Below are positions 41,402 to 52,000 of a DNA stretch of 55,680 nt, piece after piece. Source of the DNA: Sideroxydans sp. (GTDB taxonomy: Bacteria; Pseudomonadota; Gammaproteobacteria; Burkholderiales; Gallionellaceae); NCBI GenBank assembly GCA_013824485.1, contig PNNY01000003.1, positions 1-55,680 on the forward strand. The letters run 5' to 3'. The position numbers were made by a program, and so were the translations under genes. Positions within the stretch are counted from its first letter, which is position 1. Every line of letters begins with the position of its first letter. The notes beneath the pieces were generated by a model that made no database searches, was not told the origin of the DNA, and saw nothing but the letters and a program-made list of their open reading frames with translations.

Positions 41402-42904
41402 CTACTGTGAACCTATTTTGTCCATTCGTCGATACTGCACCGCTTCGGCGATATGGGCAGTTTGAATATCTTTGCTAGCCGCCAGATCCGCGATGGTGCG
41501 CGCCACTTTGAGGATGCGGTGATAAGCGCGTGCTGACAGATTCAGCTTTGTGATGGCCTGTCGTAGCAGCGCTTCGCTTTGTGCATCAGGCGCGCAGTGA
41601 GTGTCGATCTCAGTCACCGAAAGTTGTGCATTGGGTTTGCCTTGGCGGGCAAGCTGCCTTTGACGTGCGGCTTCGACGCGTGCCTGAATGTCAGCGCTAC
41701 TCTCCCCTTCTGACTGTTTCAGCAAATCTTCTTGCGGCACGGCAGGCACTTCGATCTGAATGTCGATGCGATCTAACAACGGGCCAGAGATCTTGCTGCG
41801 ATAGCGCGCGACTTGATCGGGGGTGCAACGGCACTTGCCGTTGAAGTGGCCAAGGTATCCGCAGGGGCAAGGATTCATCGCAGCGACGAGTTGGAACTGC
41901 GCTTTGAAATCGGCGCGGCGTGCGGCACGGGAGATGGTGATGCGTCCGCTCTCCAGTGGCTCGCGCAACACTTCGAGCACGCCTCGGTCGAACTCGGGTA
42001 ATTCATCTAGGAACAAAACGCCATGCATCGCCACGGATATCTCACCCGGGCGCGGGTTGCTGCCACCGCCCACCAAAGCGACCGCAGAGGCAGTGTGATG
42101 TGGCGCACGGTAGGGGCGGCGCTTCCAGTTAGCCACGTCGAACATGCCGCCCAGCGATTGCATGGCGGCGGATTCGAGTGCTTCTTCCTGTGTCATCTGC
42201 GGCAGGATGCCGGGGAAGCGCGCGGCCAACATGCTCTTGCCCGTTCCTGGTGGGCCACTCATCAGGACCGAATGTCCGCCTGCCGCTGCGATCTCTAGTG
42301 CACGTTTAGATTGCCCCTGACCTTTCACCTCGCGCATATCGGCATAGTGCGGCGCAACGGCTTTCACTTCTGGGATGTGGCGCGTGAGCGGATCACGCCC
42401 TGCGAGATGTGCAGCGACTTGTAGTAACGATTGCGCGGGATACACGACCGCATTTTCGACCAATGCAGCTTCGGGCGCATTCACTGCTGGCAAGATGAAG
42501 GCTCGGCCACTGTCCGCTGCACGGTAGGTCATCGCCAGCGCACCACGTATCGCACGCAGCTCGCCAGTTAGCGCCAACTCACCCGCACATTCATATTCTG
42601 TAAGCTTGTCTGAAGGTATCTGCCCTGATGCGGCAAGGATACCGAGCGCGATAGGCAGGTCGAAGCGGCCACTTTCTTTGGGTAGATCGGCTGGGGCGAG
42701 GTTGACGGTGATGCGTTTGGCTGGAAATTCGAACTGGCAGTTCTGCAAAGCGGCGCGTACACGATCTTTGCTTTCTTTTACTTCGGCCTCGGGCAGACCG
42801 ACGATGGTGAATTGGGGCAAGCCGTTGGCAAGATGCACCTCGACAGTGACCAGCGCGGCATCCATGCCCGCTAGGCCGCGACTGTAGAGGACAGCCAACC
42901 CCAT
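41402..42904 (-). CDS. comM: YifB/ComM family Mg-chelatase-like AAA ATPase
   Basis: GLPEAEVKESKDRVRAALQNCQFEFPAKRITVNLAPADLPKESGRFDLPIALGIL, GPPGTGKSMLAARFPGILP. Confidence 0.95.
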   Translation of the reverse strand: MGLAVLYSRGLAGMDAALVTVEVHLANGLPQFTIVGLPEAEVKESKDRVRAALQNCQFEFPAKRITVNLAPADLPKESGRFDLPIALGILAASGQIPSDKLTEYECAGELALTGELRAIRGALAMTYRAADSGRAFILPAVNAPEAALVENAVVYPAQSLLQVAAHLAGRDPLTRHIPEVKAVAPHYADMREVKGQGQSKRALEIAAAGGHSVLMSGPPGTGKSMLAARFPGILPQMTQEEALESAAMQSLGGMFDVANWKRRPYRAPHHTASAVALVGGGSNPRPGEISVAMHGVLFLDELPEFDRGVLEVLREPLESGRITISRAARRADFKAQFQLVAAMNPCPCGYLGHFNGKCRCTPDQVARYRSKISGPLLDRIDIQIEVPAVPQEDLLKQSEGESSADIQARVEAARQRQLARQGKPNAQLSVTEIDTHCAPDAQSEALLRQAITKLNLSARAYHRILKVARTIADLAASKDIQTAHIAEAVQYRRMDKIGSQ

Positions 42905-42910
42905 GACGCG

Positions 42911-43120
42911 CTACTTGGCTTCTAGTGTAGCGAGACGTGCTTCTAACTTCGCCAATCGCTGTTCCAATACCTCATATTCCTCGCGCGACACCAGATCGAG
43001 CTTGGCGAAACCTTGTGCCATCAATGCGCGGGCGTTCTTCTCGAAGTCTTTTGCGGGGCTGTTAGCCATCACATCGCTGAGTTTGGCTGCCATATCTTCA
43101 AAGAATTTCGCGTTCATCAT
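42911..43120 (-). CDS. ubiK: UbiK/BMFP accessory factor
   Basis: MMNAKFFEDMAAKLSDVMANSPAKDFEKNARALMAQGFAKLDLVSREEYEVLEQRLAKLEARLATLE. Confidence 0.9.
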   Translation of the reverse strand: MMNAKFFEDMAAKLSDVMANSPAKDFEKNARALMAQGFAKLDLVSREEYEVLEQRLAKLEARLATLEAK

Positions 43121-43354
43121 GTTGCGGACCCTCATTTCAGTTAAGTGGGGCGAGTGTACCAAATCCATCCGCACCGTCGCAGTGCATCGCCCTGTTTTCG
43201 TGCAATTCCTTGGTGCATCTTACTCTCGTCGAATTTAGCGTCACCTCCTTACAATGCCCATAGATACGGGCTTTTTTTCACTCTGGCACGGTTGGTGCTG
43301 ATAGGGAGGCGTGGATACTTTGTCCCGCTTTGAAACTAAACGAAAGGAAATACC

Positions 43355-44092
43355 ATGTTGAAGAAAAAAATGTTGGTTGTTGCTCTGGCTTCTGCTTTCT
43401 CTCTGCCTGCATTGGCAGGCGATCACACTGTGACTGCTAACGTTGGTTTCGTCACTGACTACGTCTATCGCGGCCTCACTCAAACCGCACACAAACCAGC
43501 ACTGCAAGGCGGTGTGGATTACTCACACGCAAGTGGATTCTACGCTGGCCTGTGGGGTTCAAATGTTAGCTGGATCAAAGATCAAGGCGCGCTTGCTACC
43601 GGCGACAAGACCATCGAACTTGATACTTATTTGGGTTACAAAGGTGCCGCAGCTGAAGTGAGCTACGACTTGGGCGGTATCCGATACAACTACCTAGGCG
43701 ACGGTAAAGCCGCCAGTGGCTTCACCTCGGCTGACACACTTGAACTGTATGGTGCGGCCACTTACAAGTGGTTCACTGCGAAATATTCTTACAGCTTGCT
43801 GGATGGCTTTCTGACATTCCCTAACACCAAAGGCACTTCGTATTTCGACATCAGCGGTAGTTACACACTGGAAGATTCTGGCGTTGTATTGGGCGCGCAT
43901 TACGGCAAACAAGACATCAAAAATGCTTCCTCCTATAGCTACGGCGATTACAAACTGAGCGCTTCCAAAGATTTCAGCGGTTATGTCGTAGGTGCAGCTT
44001 TAACTGGTACCGATGTTAGTTCGTCATGGACTATCAATGGTGTCGAGTGGGGCAAGACTGCGGTTACTTTGTCGGTTCTGCGCGCGTTCTAA
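43355..44092 (+). CDS. TorF family putative porin
   Basis: TVTANVGFVTDYVYRGLTQTAHKPALQGGVDYSHASGFYAGLWGSNVSW. Confidence 0.92.
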   Translation: MLKKKMLVVALASAFSLPALAGDHTVTANVGFVTDYVYRGLTQTAHKPALQGGVDYSHASGFYAGLWGSNVSWIKDQGALATGDKTIELDTYLGYKGAAAEVSYDLGGIRYNYLGDGKAASGFTSADTLELYGAATYKWFTAKYSYSLLDGFLTFPNTKGTSYFDISGSYTLEDSGVVLGAHYGKQDIKNASSYSYGDYKLSASKDFSGYVVGAALTGTDVSSSWTINGVEWGKTAVTLSVLRAF

Positions 44093-44104
44093 TTTGTAGC
44101 CTGT

Positions 44105-44126
44105 GTCGGGGCGAAGAGGCCCCGAC
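44105..44126 (+). promoter_or_regulatory. Hairpin between torF and glnK
   Basis: GTCGGGG-CGAAGAGG-CCCCGAC perfect 7-bp stem. Confidence 0.6.
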
Positions 44127-44135
44127 CGAATCTAA

Positions 44136-44486
<351 letters not shown>

Positions 44487-44493
44487 GGAGAAC

Positions 44494-45984
44494 ATGATGA
44501 AGAAAATAATCGCATCACTAACGCTGCTGGCCATGTTGTGCGGCCTCGCGGCACCTGCATTCGCAGAAGAGGCGGCTCCTGCCGCAGCGACTACGACTGT
44601 AGCTGCACCTGCTGCTGAAGCGGCGCCCGCCGTTGAAGCACCTGCCGCTGCACCTGCTCCCGTTCCTAACAAGGGCGATACCAGCTTCATGCTGCTCGCT
44701 ACCGTGTTGGTGATCATGATGTCCATCCCAGGCTTGGCCTTGTTCTACGGCGGTCTGGTACGTAGCAAGAACATGCTGTCTATCCTGATGCAAGTATTCA
44801 GTATCTTCGCGTTGATCACTGTGTTGTGGGCAGTCTATGGTTACTCGCTGGCATTCACGACTGGCAACGCATTCATCGGTGGATTCGACCGTGTGTTGTT
44901 GAAAGGTATCTTCGACCCAACCACTGGAGCGGTTGCTAATGCTGCCACCTTCAGCAAGGGCGTCTATATCCCTGAGTTCGCATTCGTCGCGTTCCAAGCA
45001 ACCTTCGCTGCGATCACGGTGGCACTGGTAGTGGGTGCATTCGCTGAGCGTATGAAGTTCGCTTCCGTGATGTTGTTCTCGGCTCTGTGGTTCACTTTCG
45101 CTTACTTGCCAATCGCTCACATGGTTTGGTTCTGGGCGGGTCCTGATGCTTACACCGACGCTGCTGCGGCTGAAGCTGCCACGGCGACTGCGGGTTGGTT
45201 GTTCGCTAAGGGCGCATTGGACTTCGCAGGTGGTACGGTCGTACACATCAACGCCGCTGTCGCTGGCTTGGTCGGTGCGTTCTTGATCGGCAAGCGTATC
45301 GGTTACGGTAAAGAGCCAATGGCACCTCACAACCTCGTGATGACCATGATCGGCGCTGCATTGTTGTGGGTGGGTTGGTTCGGTTTCAACGCAGGTTCTG
45401 CGCTGGAAGCGGGCGGTACAGCTACCTTGGCATTCGCTAACACCTTGATCGCAACGGCTGCTGCTGTGGTGACTTGGTTGGGTGCTGAATGGATGTTGAA
45501 GGGCAAACCTAGCTTGTTGGGTGCAGCTTCTGGTGCAGTTGCAGGTCTGGTTGCCATCACGCCAGCTTGCGGTTGGGTTGGTATCGGTGGCGGCCTGATC
45601 ATCGGCGCACTGGCTGGTGTAGTTTGCTTCTGGGGTGTGACTGGCCTGAAGAAACTGTTGGGCGCGGACGACTCTCTGGATGTGTTCGGTATCCACGGCG
45701 TGGGCGGTATCTTGGGCGCGTTGCTGACAGGTGTGTTCAACACTTGGAGCATGGGCGGCACCGGCATCATCGACTACGTGAACAACACCATCGTCGATAC
45801 GACCATCAGCTCACAAGTTTGGATCCAAGCACAAGCTGTGTTGACTACGATCATCTGGTCCTCTGTGGTCGCATTCATCTGCTACAAGATCGTTGACCTG
45901 ACTATCGGTCTGCGTGTGAAGGAAGAAGACGAGCGCGAAGGTCTGGATACCACAGCCCACGGCGAGCGTGCTTACAACCTGTAA
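44494..45984 (+). CDS. amtB: Ammonium transporter with Ala/Pro-rich N-terminal extension
   Basis: MPGLALFYGGLVRSKNMLSILMQ (IPGLALFYGGLVRSKN), DFAGGTVVHINAAVAGLVGA. Confidence 0.97.
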   Translation: MMKKIIASLTLLAMLCGLAAPAFAEEAAPAAATTTVAAPAAEAAPAVEAPAAAPAPVPNKGDTSFMLLATVLVIMMSIPGLALFYGGLVRSKNMLSILMQVFSIFALITVLWAVYGYSLAFTTGNAFIGGFDRVLLKGIFDPTTGAVANAATFSKGVYIPEFAFVAFQATFAAITVALVVGAFAERMKFASVMLFSALWFTFAYLPIAHMVWFWAGPDAYTDAAAAEAATATAGWLFAKGALDFAGGTVVHINAAVAGLVGAFLIGKRIGYGKEPMAPHNLVMTMIGAALLWVGWFGFNAGSALEAGGTATLAFANTLIATAAAVVTWLGAEWMLKGKPSLLGAASGAVAGLVAITPACGWVGIGGGLIIGALAGVVCFWGVTGLKKLLGADDSLDVFGIHGVGGILGALLTGVFNTWSMGGTGIIDYVNNTIVDTTISSQVWIQAQAVLTTIIWSSVVAFICYKIVDLTIGLRVKEEDEREGLDTTAHGERAYNL

Positions 45985-46021
45985 ACCTCTCCTCCCTGGA
46001 GCCTCCCCGGCTCCTTCTTCA

Positions 46022-46048
46022 AGGGCACCGCAAGGTGCCCTTTTTTTA
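46022..46048 (+). terminator. amtB terminator
   Basis: AGGGCACCGCAAGGTGCCCTTTTTTT. Confidence 0.85.
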
Positions 46049-46077
46049 CCCAACAAGAAAAACTACTGGAGGATTCA

Positions 46078-46362
46078 ATGGCTGGCGAAAGAGAGATATT
46101 GTTTTCATTGGCAGGACGAATACATGTACTACTTCGACGTCAAACCAATCGCATCATCGATGTCGAATGGATGTGTTGCGATGTCTTGTATGCAAAAGAA
46201 GTCCTTCGTTTAGCGCGCTTAGAGGCTTCGCAAGAGCTTTACGAATTGGCCATACGTGTTGAAGATGTTCATCCCTTGTTGCCTCGCATCAAAAGGGAGG
46301 CTGTTGAATCAGAACTCAAGCCTGCAAGTTCACATTTGAAATACGTTGTCAGTCTGCGCTGA
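46078..46362 (+). CDS. Hypothetical small protein (94 aa)
   Basis: ORF MAGEREILFSLAGRIHVLLRRQTNRIIDVEW...; GGAGGATTC upstream; own terminator downstream. Confidence 0.7.
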   Translation: MAGEREILFSLAGRIHVLLRRQTNRIIDVEWMCCDVLYAKEVLRLARLEASQELYELAIRVEDVHPLLPRIKREAVESELKPASSHLKYVVSLR

Positions 46363-46392
46363 AGAAACTAAAAAATTACAAGGGGAGAAACT

Positions 46393-46417
46393 AGGGCACC
46401 GCAAGGTGCCTTTTTTA
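46393..46417 (+). terminator. Second copy of the amtB-type terminator
   Basis: AGGGCACCGCAAGGTGCCTTTTTTAT; first 18 nt identical to 46022-46039. Confidence 0.8.
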
Positions 46418-47368
46418 TTCTCGCGGCATAGTGCTGCGCGAGAAGCCGCTACGGGAATAGCCGCTACGCGAGAACTGGCGCGAAGTGGAAAGGTTGTACG
46501 AGATGACTTTCTGCGTATTCATACTGAAACCGCGATACAAGTCGAGATCATCGTCAGATTCACGGATCGCCTTCGCAACGATGGCGAATGACTCGATGAA
46601 AGTCTCCCAAGTTTGGAAACGATGCTTGATGTCTTTTTCCAGTGCGCGTGAGATGAATTCGACCAATATTTTCGGCAAGTCTTTGCGATAGGTTTGGATT
46701 GGAATGATGGGGAAATTCAAGATGGCGATACGCGCATCGAACTGATTGTCTGCTTCGAAGGTGTATTTGCCGGTGAGCAAGCGATACAGCACCGCGCCCA
46801 AGGCATAGATGTCCGCACGCTGGTCCAAAGCCTCACCTTCCAATTGTTCAGGTGACATATACGCCAGGCTACCCGCCACCACCTCACCCATCTTGCTGGT
46901 CGGGATGGCACAGCCGAAGTCTGTCAGCTTGGCGATACCGTTCGGCATCAGGATGATGTTGCCAGGCTTCACGTCACGATGCACTACACCAAGCGATGCT
47001 GCGTATTGCAATGCCTCTGCCACTTGCTCGATGACTGACAGCACTTGCTCTAACGGTAGCAAGGTATCCTCTTGGTCATGTCTATCCAGAGGCTTCCCTT
47101 TGATGTATTCCATCACTAAGTACGCACCCGTTGGTTCTTTAAGATTGGCATCCAATACGTGCACGATGTTGCGGTGATGCATCTTGCTACCTAGTTCCAC
47201 CTCGGTGGTGAACATCGCTTTGTGCAACTCCGTCTGCGCAGTCTTGCGCAATTGTTTGAGCGCCACCGACGCATAGGATTTATCGCGCATCGCCAGATAG
47301 ACGTTCGAAGTTGCCCCTTCGCCAAGTTCGCGAACGATGGAGTATTGACCTATACGGAGTGGCGGCAT
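46415..47368 (-). CDS. Serine/threonine protein kinase
   Basis: LGEGATSNVYLAM, VALKQL, VVHRDVKPGNIIL, LTDFGCA, AYMSPEQL; Ser/Arg-rich tail. Confidence 0.93.
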   Translation of the reverse strand: MPPLRIGQYSIVRELGEGATSNVYLAMRDKSYASVALKQLRKTAQTELHKAMFTTEVELGSKMHHRNIVHVLDANLKEPTGAYLVMEYIKGKPLDRHDQEDTLLPLEQVLSVIEQVAEALQYAASLGVVHRDVKPGNIILMPNGIAKLTDFGCAIPTSKMGEVVAGSLAYMSPEQLEGEALDQRADIYALGAVLYRLLTGKYTFEADNQFDARIAILNFPIIPIQTYRKDLPKILVEFISRALEKDIKHRFQTWETFIESFAIVAKAIRESDDDLDLYRGFSMNTQKVISYNLSTSRQFSRSGYSRSGFSRSTMPRE

Positions 47369-47437
47369 GAAATGGAATGACTCACACGAGGAAGGCTCGT
47401 GTCATAGAGCGTGCCGAAACGAAATGGTTCGCTCAGA

Positions 47438-48292
47438 TCAACGGAAAACGATGGTCTTGTTGCCGCATACCAACACACGGTCTTCCACGTGATAGCGCAA
47501 ACCGCGCGACAGTACGGTCTTCTCGATGTCGCGTCCGTAGCGCACCAAGTCATCAGGTGTGTCGCCGTGGTCGATGCGCACGGTGTCTTGCTCGATGATG
47601 GGGCCTGCATCCAACTCATCCGTCACGTAATGGCAGGTCGCGCCGATGAGCTTCACACCGCGTTGATAGGCTTGGTGATAAGGTTTCGCTCCGACGAAAG
47701 AAGGCAGGAAGCTGTGGTGGATGTTGATGATACGTCCGGGGAAACGCTGGCACAGCGCAGGCGGGATGATCTGCATGAAGCGCGCGAGTACCATGCTGTC
47801 ACCGCGATGCTGCTCGAACAGCGCGGCGATCTTATCGAACGCAGCCGCCTTGTCCTTCATGTCCACATAGATGAACGGGATGCCGTGCCACTCGACGAAG
47901 CTGCGCAGATCTTCGTGGTTGGAGATGACGCACGGGATATCCACCTCCAGCTCGCCACTACGCCAACGATGCAACAGATCGTTCAAGCAATGATCTTGTT
48001 TGCTCACCAACACCACCAAGCGTTTCTTAATGCTCGAATCGGAGAGCTGCCAAGTCATGTCGAATTCTTTGGCGATATTCGTGAAGCGCTGCGCAAACTC
48101 TGCGGCACCGAAAGGCAATGAATCAGAGCGTATCTCTTGGCGCATGAAGAATCGCTGCGCCTCTTGCTCGGTGTGGTAACTCGCTTCGACGATGAAGCCG
48201 CCATGCTGCGCGATAAAGCCGGTAACGGCTGCAATGATGCCAGCGCGGTCAGGACAGGAGATGGTCAGGGTGTAATGGTGATTGCTTTGCAT
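47438..48292 (-). CDS. purU: Formyltetrahydrofolate deformylase
   Basis: LTISCPDRAGIIAAVTGFIAQHGGFIVEASYHTE, INIHHSFLPSFVGAKPYHQAYQRGVKLIGATCHYVTDELDAGPIIEQD. Confidence 0.95.
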   Translation of the reverse strand: MQSNHHYTLTISCPDRAGIIAAVTGFIAQHGGFIVEASYHTEQEAQRFFMRQEIRSDSLPFGAAEFAQRFTNIAKEFDMTWQLSDSSIKKRLVVLVSKQDHCLNDLLHRWRSGELEVDIPCVISNHEDLRSFVEWHGIPFIYVDMKDKAAAFDKIAALFEQHRGDSMVLARFMQIIPPALCQRFPGRIINIHHSFLPSFVGAKPYHQAYQRGVKLIGATCHYVTDELDAGPIIEQDTVRIDHGDTPDDLVRYGRDIEKTVLSRGLRYHVEDRVLVCGNKTIVFR

Positions 48293-48394
48293 TGGCGTTT
48301 CCTCAAACAAGTCGCTTGATTTTACAGGATAACCCCGCGTGCCAATCCATTTGAAAAGCGATAAAATGTGTCCAATTGAATAAAGGTATTTGAA

Positions 48395-48763
48395 ATGGCT
48401 TCGATCTCGAACACAGCAGCGAATCTTTACAACTACACAGCACCCGTCACTGATCCGAGCTTGTTGAATGACAAGAAGACGAACAGCAATCTCAGCCCGT
48501 CTACTGTCGCGCAAGCCAAGCTCACTGCGGAAAGTACTATCGTTTCTATTGGTAACAAACAAAAGGAAGATCCGTTGACTTACAACGCGCTCGGCCTATT
48601 GGGTAACACCAATCAGAACAACATCACCCAGAATCCCGTCCTTCAAGTGCAAAGTGTGATTTCCGACACGCTCAATTCTTTGCGCTCAGATGCTGCATCG
48701 AAGATCCCGAACGACATCCTCGCTCAGCTCGATATTCCTGGCGTGACCAGTAATCGGGTTTAA
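48395..48763 (+). CDS. Hypothetical protein
   Basis: 122-aa ORF MASISNTAANLYNYTAPVTDPSLLNDKK...; convergent with murI. Confidence 0.6.
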   Translation: MASISNTAANLYNYTAPVTDPSLLNDKKTNSNLSPSTVAQAKLTAESTIVSIGNKQKEDPLTYNALGLLGNTNQNNITQNPVLQVQSVISDTLNSLRSDAASKIPNDILAQLDIPGVTSNRV

Positions 48764-49563
48764 AGAAACTCCTGCGGCAGCTGCATTGCGCTGACCGCCT
48801 CTCCCCACAGACCTGAAATGATGCGCGATGCCTGCTCGGTATCACCGCTGGTGAAGAACTCGACTTCTGCTTTAACTGACGAACGATTTGCCAACTCGGT
48901 ATGGACGCGTCGTTGCACCTGTCGCGCCACCGCCTCACCAGTATCAACCAGCGTGATGTCCGCCCCCACCACTTCACGGATCAACGGCGCCAAGAATGCG
49001 TAATGGGTGCACCCAAGGATGATGGTATCTGCACCTTGAGCTAGCAAGGGCGCGGTGTAACGCTCGATCAACCTGCGCGTATCTGCCTCGGTCAAATGTC
49101 CGCGTTCGACTTGCTCGACCAACCCCGGGCATCCCTGTGTGACGATCTTCACGTGACCCGCATATTTTTCTAACAGCGCAGCAAAGCGGACGCTCTCTAA
49201 CGTGCCAACGGTTGCCAGCACACCGACCACGCCGCTCTTTGTCGCAGCGACTGCAGGTTTTACGGCTGGCTCCATGCCGATGATTGGGAACTTGTTATAT
49301 TTGACGCGCAATGCATGAGCAGCAGCAGCGGTGGCTGTGTTGCACGCGATGACGATGGCATCCGCGCCTTGTGAGAATAGGTACTTCGAGAGTGTCAGCG
49401 AACGCGCTTCGATGTAAGCAGGTGATTTGTCACCGTAGGGAACGTGACCTGAATCGGCAATGTAGATGAGGCGTTCGTTAGGAAGTATCTGGCGGATATG
49501 GTGCAGGACGGACAGACCGCCCACACCCGAATCGAAGACGCCGATGGCTCCCGAACGACTCAT
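48760..49563 (-). CDS. murI: Glutamate racemase
   Basis: IGVFDSGVGGLSVLHHIRQ, YIADSGHVPYGDKS, IACNTATAAAAHALR, ILGCTHYAFL. Confidence 0.96.
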   Translation of the reverse strand: MSRSGAIGVFDSGVGGLSVLHHIRQILPNERLIYIADSGHVPYGDKSPAYIEARSLTLSKYLFSQGADAIVIACNTATAAAAHALRVKYNKFPIIGMEPAVKPAVAATKSGVVGVLATVGTLESVRFAALLEKYAGHVKIVTQGCPGLVEQVERGHLTEADTRRLIERYTAPLLAQGADTIILGCTHYAFLAPLIREVVGADITLVDTGEAVARQVQRRVHTELANRSSVKAEVEFFTSGDTEQASRIISGLWGEAVSAMQLPQEFL

Positions 49564-49569
49564 CGTGAC

Positions 49570-51165
49570 TTATTCCACCGCTTGGTCACGCAGGAACTCT
49601 TCATACGTGCCGTGGTAATCGTTCACGCCCTTGGCCGATATCTCGATGATGCGTGTCGCCAATGAAGAGACGAACTCGCGGTCATGACTGACGAAGATGA
49701 GCGTGCCCTTGAACAGATCGAGCGCAGTGTTGAGCGATTCAATGGCTTCCATGTCCATGTGGTTGGTCGGCTCGTCCATCAGCAACACGTTGGGTTTCGC
49801 CAACATCAGCTTGCCGAACAACATGCGACCTTTCTCACCACCGGACAGCACTTTTACTTTCTTCTTCACATCGTCGCCAGAGAACAGTAAACGACCAAGG
49901 GTGCCGCGCACCACTTGATCGTCGTCGTGTGGACCGCGCCAGTTGGTCATCCATTCCATCATCTCGATGTTCTCGGCGAAATCCGCCGCATGGTCTTGGG
50001 CGTAGTAACCTAACTTGGCTTTTTCCGCCCACTTGATTGTGCCGTGATCGGGTGCGAGATCGCCTGCGAGGCAACGTAACAGCGTCGTCTTACCGATACC
50101 GTTTGGACCGATGATGGCGACCTTCTCACCCGCGTCGATACGGAAGTTGACGTTGGAGAACAACATCTTGTCGTAGCCCTTCGCCATCTTCTCCACTTCC
50201 ACGGCGACACGATGCAGCTTGTCGCGCTCGTCGTATTCGTAACGGATGAAAGGATACTGGCGGCTAGATGGTTTGATGTCTTCGATCTTGATCTTGTCGA
50301 TCTGGCGCGCACGAGATGTGGCTTGCTTGGCCTTAGAAGCGTTCGCCGAGAAACGTGCCACGAAGGCTTTCAGTTCAGCGACTTTCTCTTTAGCCTTGGT
50401 GTTGTCTGCTGACTGCTGCTCACGCGCTTGGGTGGAAGCCAACATGTAATCGTTGTAGTTGCCCGGGTAAACCGTGATCTTGCCGAAGTCCAAGTCGGCC
50501 ATGTGCGTACACACGCTGTTCAAGAAGTGACGGTCGTGCGAGATGATGACCATCGTGCTGTTGCGCGCATTGAGGATGTCTTCCAACCAGCGGATGGTGT
50601 TGATGTCCAAGTTGTTGGTCGGCTCGTCCAGCAACAGGATATCGGGATCAGAGAACAAAGCCTGCGCGAGCAACACGCGCAATTTGAAACCCGGCGCTAC
50701 TGCACTCATCGGGCCCGTATGCAAATTGATGTCGATACCCAGACCCAACAACAATTCGCCTGCCCGCGCTTCTGCGGTGTAACCATCGTATTCGGCAAAA
50801 GTCGCTTCCAGATCGGCAGCGCGCATGTAGTCTTCTTCAGACGCATCTGGGTTGGCGTAGATCGCATCGCGCTCGGACATGGCTTCCCACATCTCATCGT
50901 GCCCCATCAACACCACATCCAACACACGCTTATCTTCGTAAGCGAATTGGTCTTGGCGCAACTTACCGAGGCGCTCAGTCTTGTCGAGCATGACTTCGCC
51001 TGAGGATTGCTCTAGGTCGCGGCCAAGGATCTTCATGAAAGTGGATTTGCCGCAGCCGTTGGCGCCGATCAGACCGTAACGGTTGCCGTCACCGAACTTG
51101 ACGGAGACGTTCTCGAACAGGGGTTTCGCCCCGAACTGCATGGTGATATTAGCGGTAGATAACAT
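49570..51165 (-). CDS. ABC-F family ATPase (YbiT-like)
   Basis: Two ATPase domains: [14 protein letters not shown] and [34 protein letters not shown]. Confidence 0.94.
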   Translation of the reverse strand: MLSTANITMQFGAKPLFENVSVKFGDGNRYGLIGANGCGKSTFMKILGRDLEQSSGEVMLDKTERLGKLRQDQFAYEDKRVLDVVLMGHDEMWEAMSERDAIYANPDASEEDYMRAADLEATFAEYDGYTAEARAGELLLGLGIDINLHTGPMSAVAPGFKLRVLLAQALFSDPDILLLDEPTNNLDINTIRWLEDILNARNSTMVIISHDRHFLNSVCTHMADLDFGKITVYPGNYNDYMLASTQAREQQSADNTKAKEKVAELKAFVARFSANASKAKQATSRARQIDKIKIEDIKPSSRQYPFIRYEYDERDKLHRVAVEVEKMAKGYDKMLFSNVNFRIDAGEKVAIIGPNGIGKTTLLRCLAGDLAPDHGTIKWAEKAKLGYYAQDHAADFAENIEMMEWMTNWRGPHDDDQVVRGTLGRLLFSGDDVKKKVKVLSGGEKGRMLFGKLMLAKPNVLLMDEPTNHMDMEAIESLNTALDLFKGTLIFVSHDREFVSSLATRIIEISAKGVNDYHGTYEEFLRDQAVE

Positions 51166-51352
51166 GATGTGCCTTACGAATACCGCCAAACCTACTGCGC
51201 TATTGATGCCCTACGTTGCGCGGTGCTCAAAATCCTCATGTATAAAAATACATTCCGGTTTCTGCGCGCCGTGCGCCTTGTCCATCAATTGCTCGCTACG
51301 GTTATGCGATATTCGGAAAAATTAAAGGCGCGCATTCTACCACCGACCGCCT

Positions 51353-52000
51353 TTAGACTAACCCCATGTTCTTAGCCTGTAGCGCAGCCTCGGCACGTGA
51401 GGTGATGTTGAGTTTGCGATAGATGTTCTTCACATGATCGCTCACTGTATGTCGCGAGATACCGATCTCGACTCCGATATCGGCGATGCTGATTCCGCGC
51501 GCCAGATGGACCAGCACTTCTCGTTCGCGTGGCGAGAGCTGCGCATACTCTGCCTCAACCTCCGACGAGCCTGTCCGTTGCGCGACATAAAAATGGTCGA
51601 GCAAGCGACGAGCGATGGCGGGCGATAGCGGCGGATGCCCTTCACTGATGCCGCGCAGTTGCTTAACCAATTGCTCGGGAGCTTGGTCTTTGAGCAGATA
51701 GCCTTGGGCTCCCGCACGCAGGGCAGGGAATAGATGCGCATCGTCATCGAATATCGTCGCCACCACGATCATGCTAGCGGGAAAGCGCGAGGCCATCGCT
51801 TCTACAACCGTGGTGCCATCCCCATCAGGCAAGGAAAGATCGATCAAAGCGAGATCGAATTGGAACTGATTGATGATGCTCAGCGCTCCCGCGACACTGG
51901 ACTCGCAGCGTACCCGAACGCCGGGGTAGGCAGTCTGGGCTACCTCACGCAACATTTCTTGCGACTCTGGCATGTCTTCTAGGATGAGCGCGACTTTCAT
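51353..52000 (-). CDS. LuxR/NarL-type response regulator
   Basis: REC domain LALIDLSLPDGDG; LSPREREVLVHLARGISIADIGVEIGISRHTVSDHVKNIYRKL. Confidence 0.94.
   Translation of the reverse strand: MKVALILEDMPESQEMLREVAQTAYPGVRVRCESSVAGALSIINQFQFDLALIDLSLPDGDGTTVVEAMASRFPASMIVVATIFDDDAHLFPALRAGAQGYLLKDQAPEQLVKQLRGISEGHPPLSPAIARRLLDHFYVAQRTGSSEVEAEYAQLSPREREVLVHLARGISIADIGVEIGISRHTVSDHVKNIYRKLNITSRAEAALQAKNMGLV

Noticed and set aside
43255-43276. GCCCATAGATACGGGC plus T-run upstream of torF as a terminator
   Set aside because: Only about 4 contiguous base pairs; stem too weak to call
44518-45696. 392-aa ORF antisense to amtB
   Set aside because: Low-complexity Gln/Ser/Thr/Arg composition typical of the reverse frame of a well-conserved gene; amtB is unambiguous
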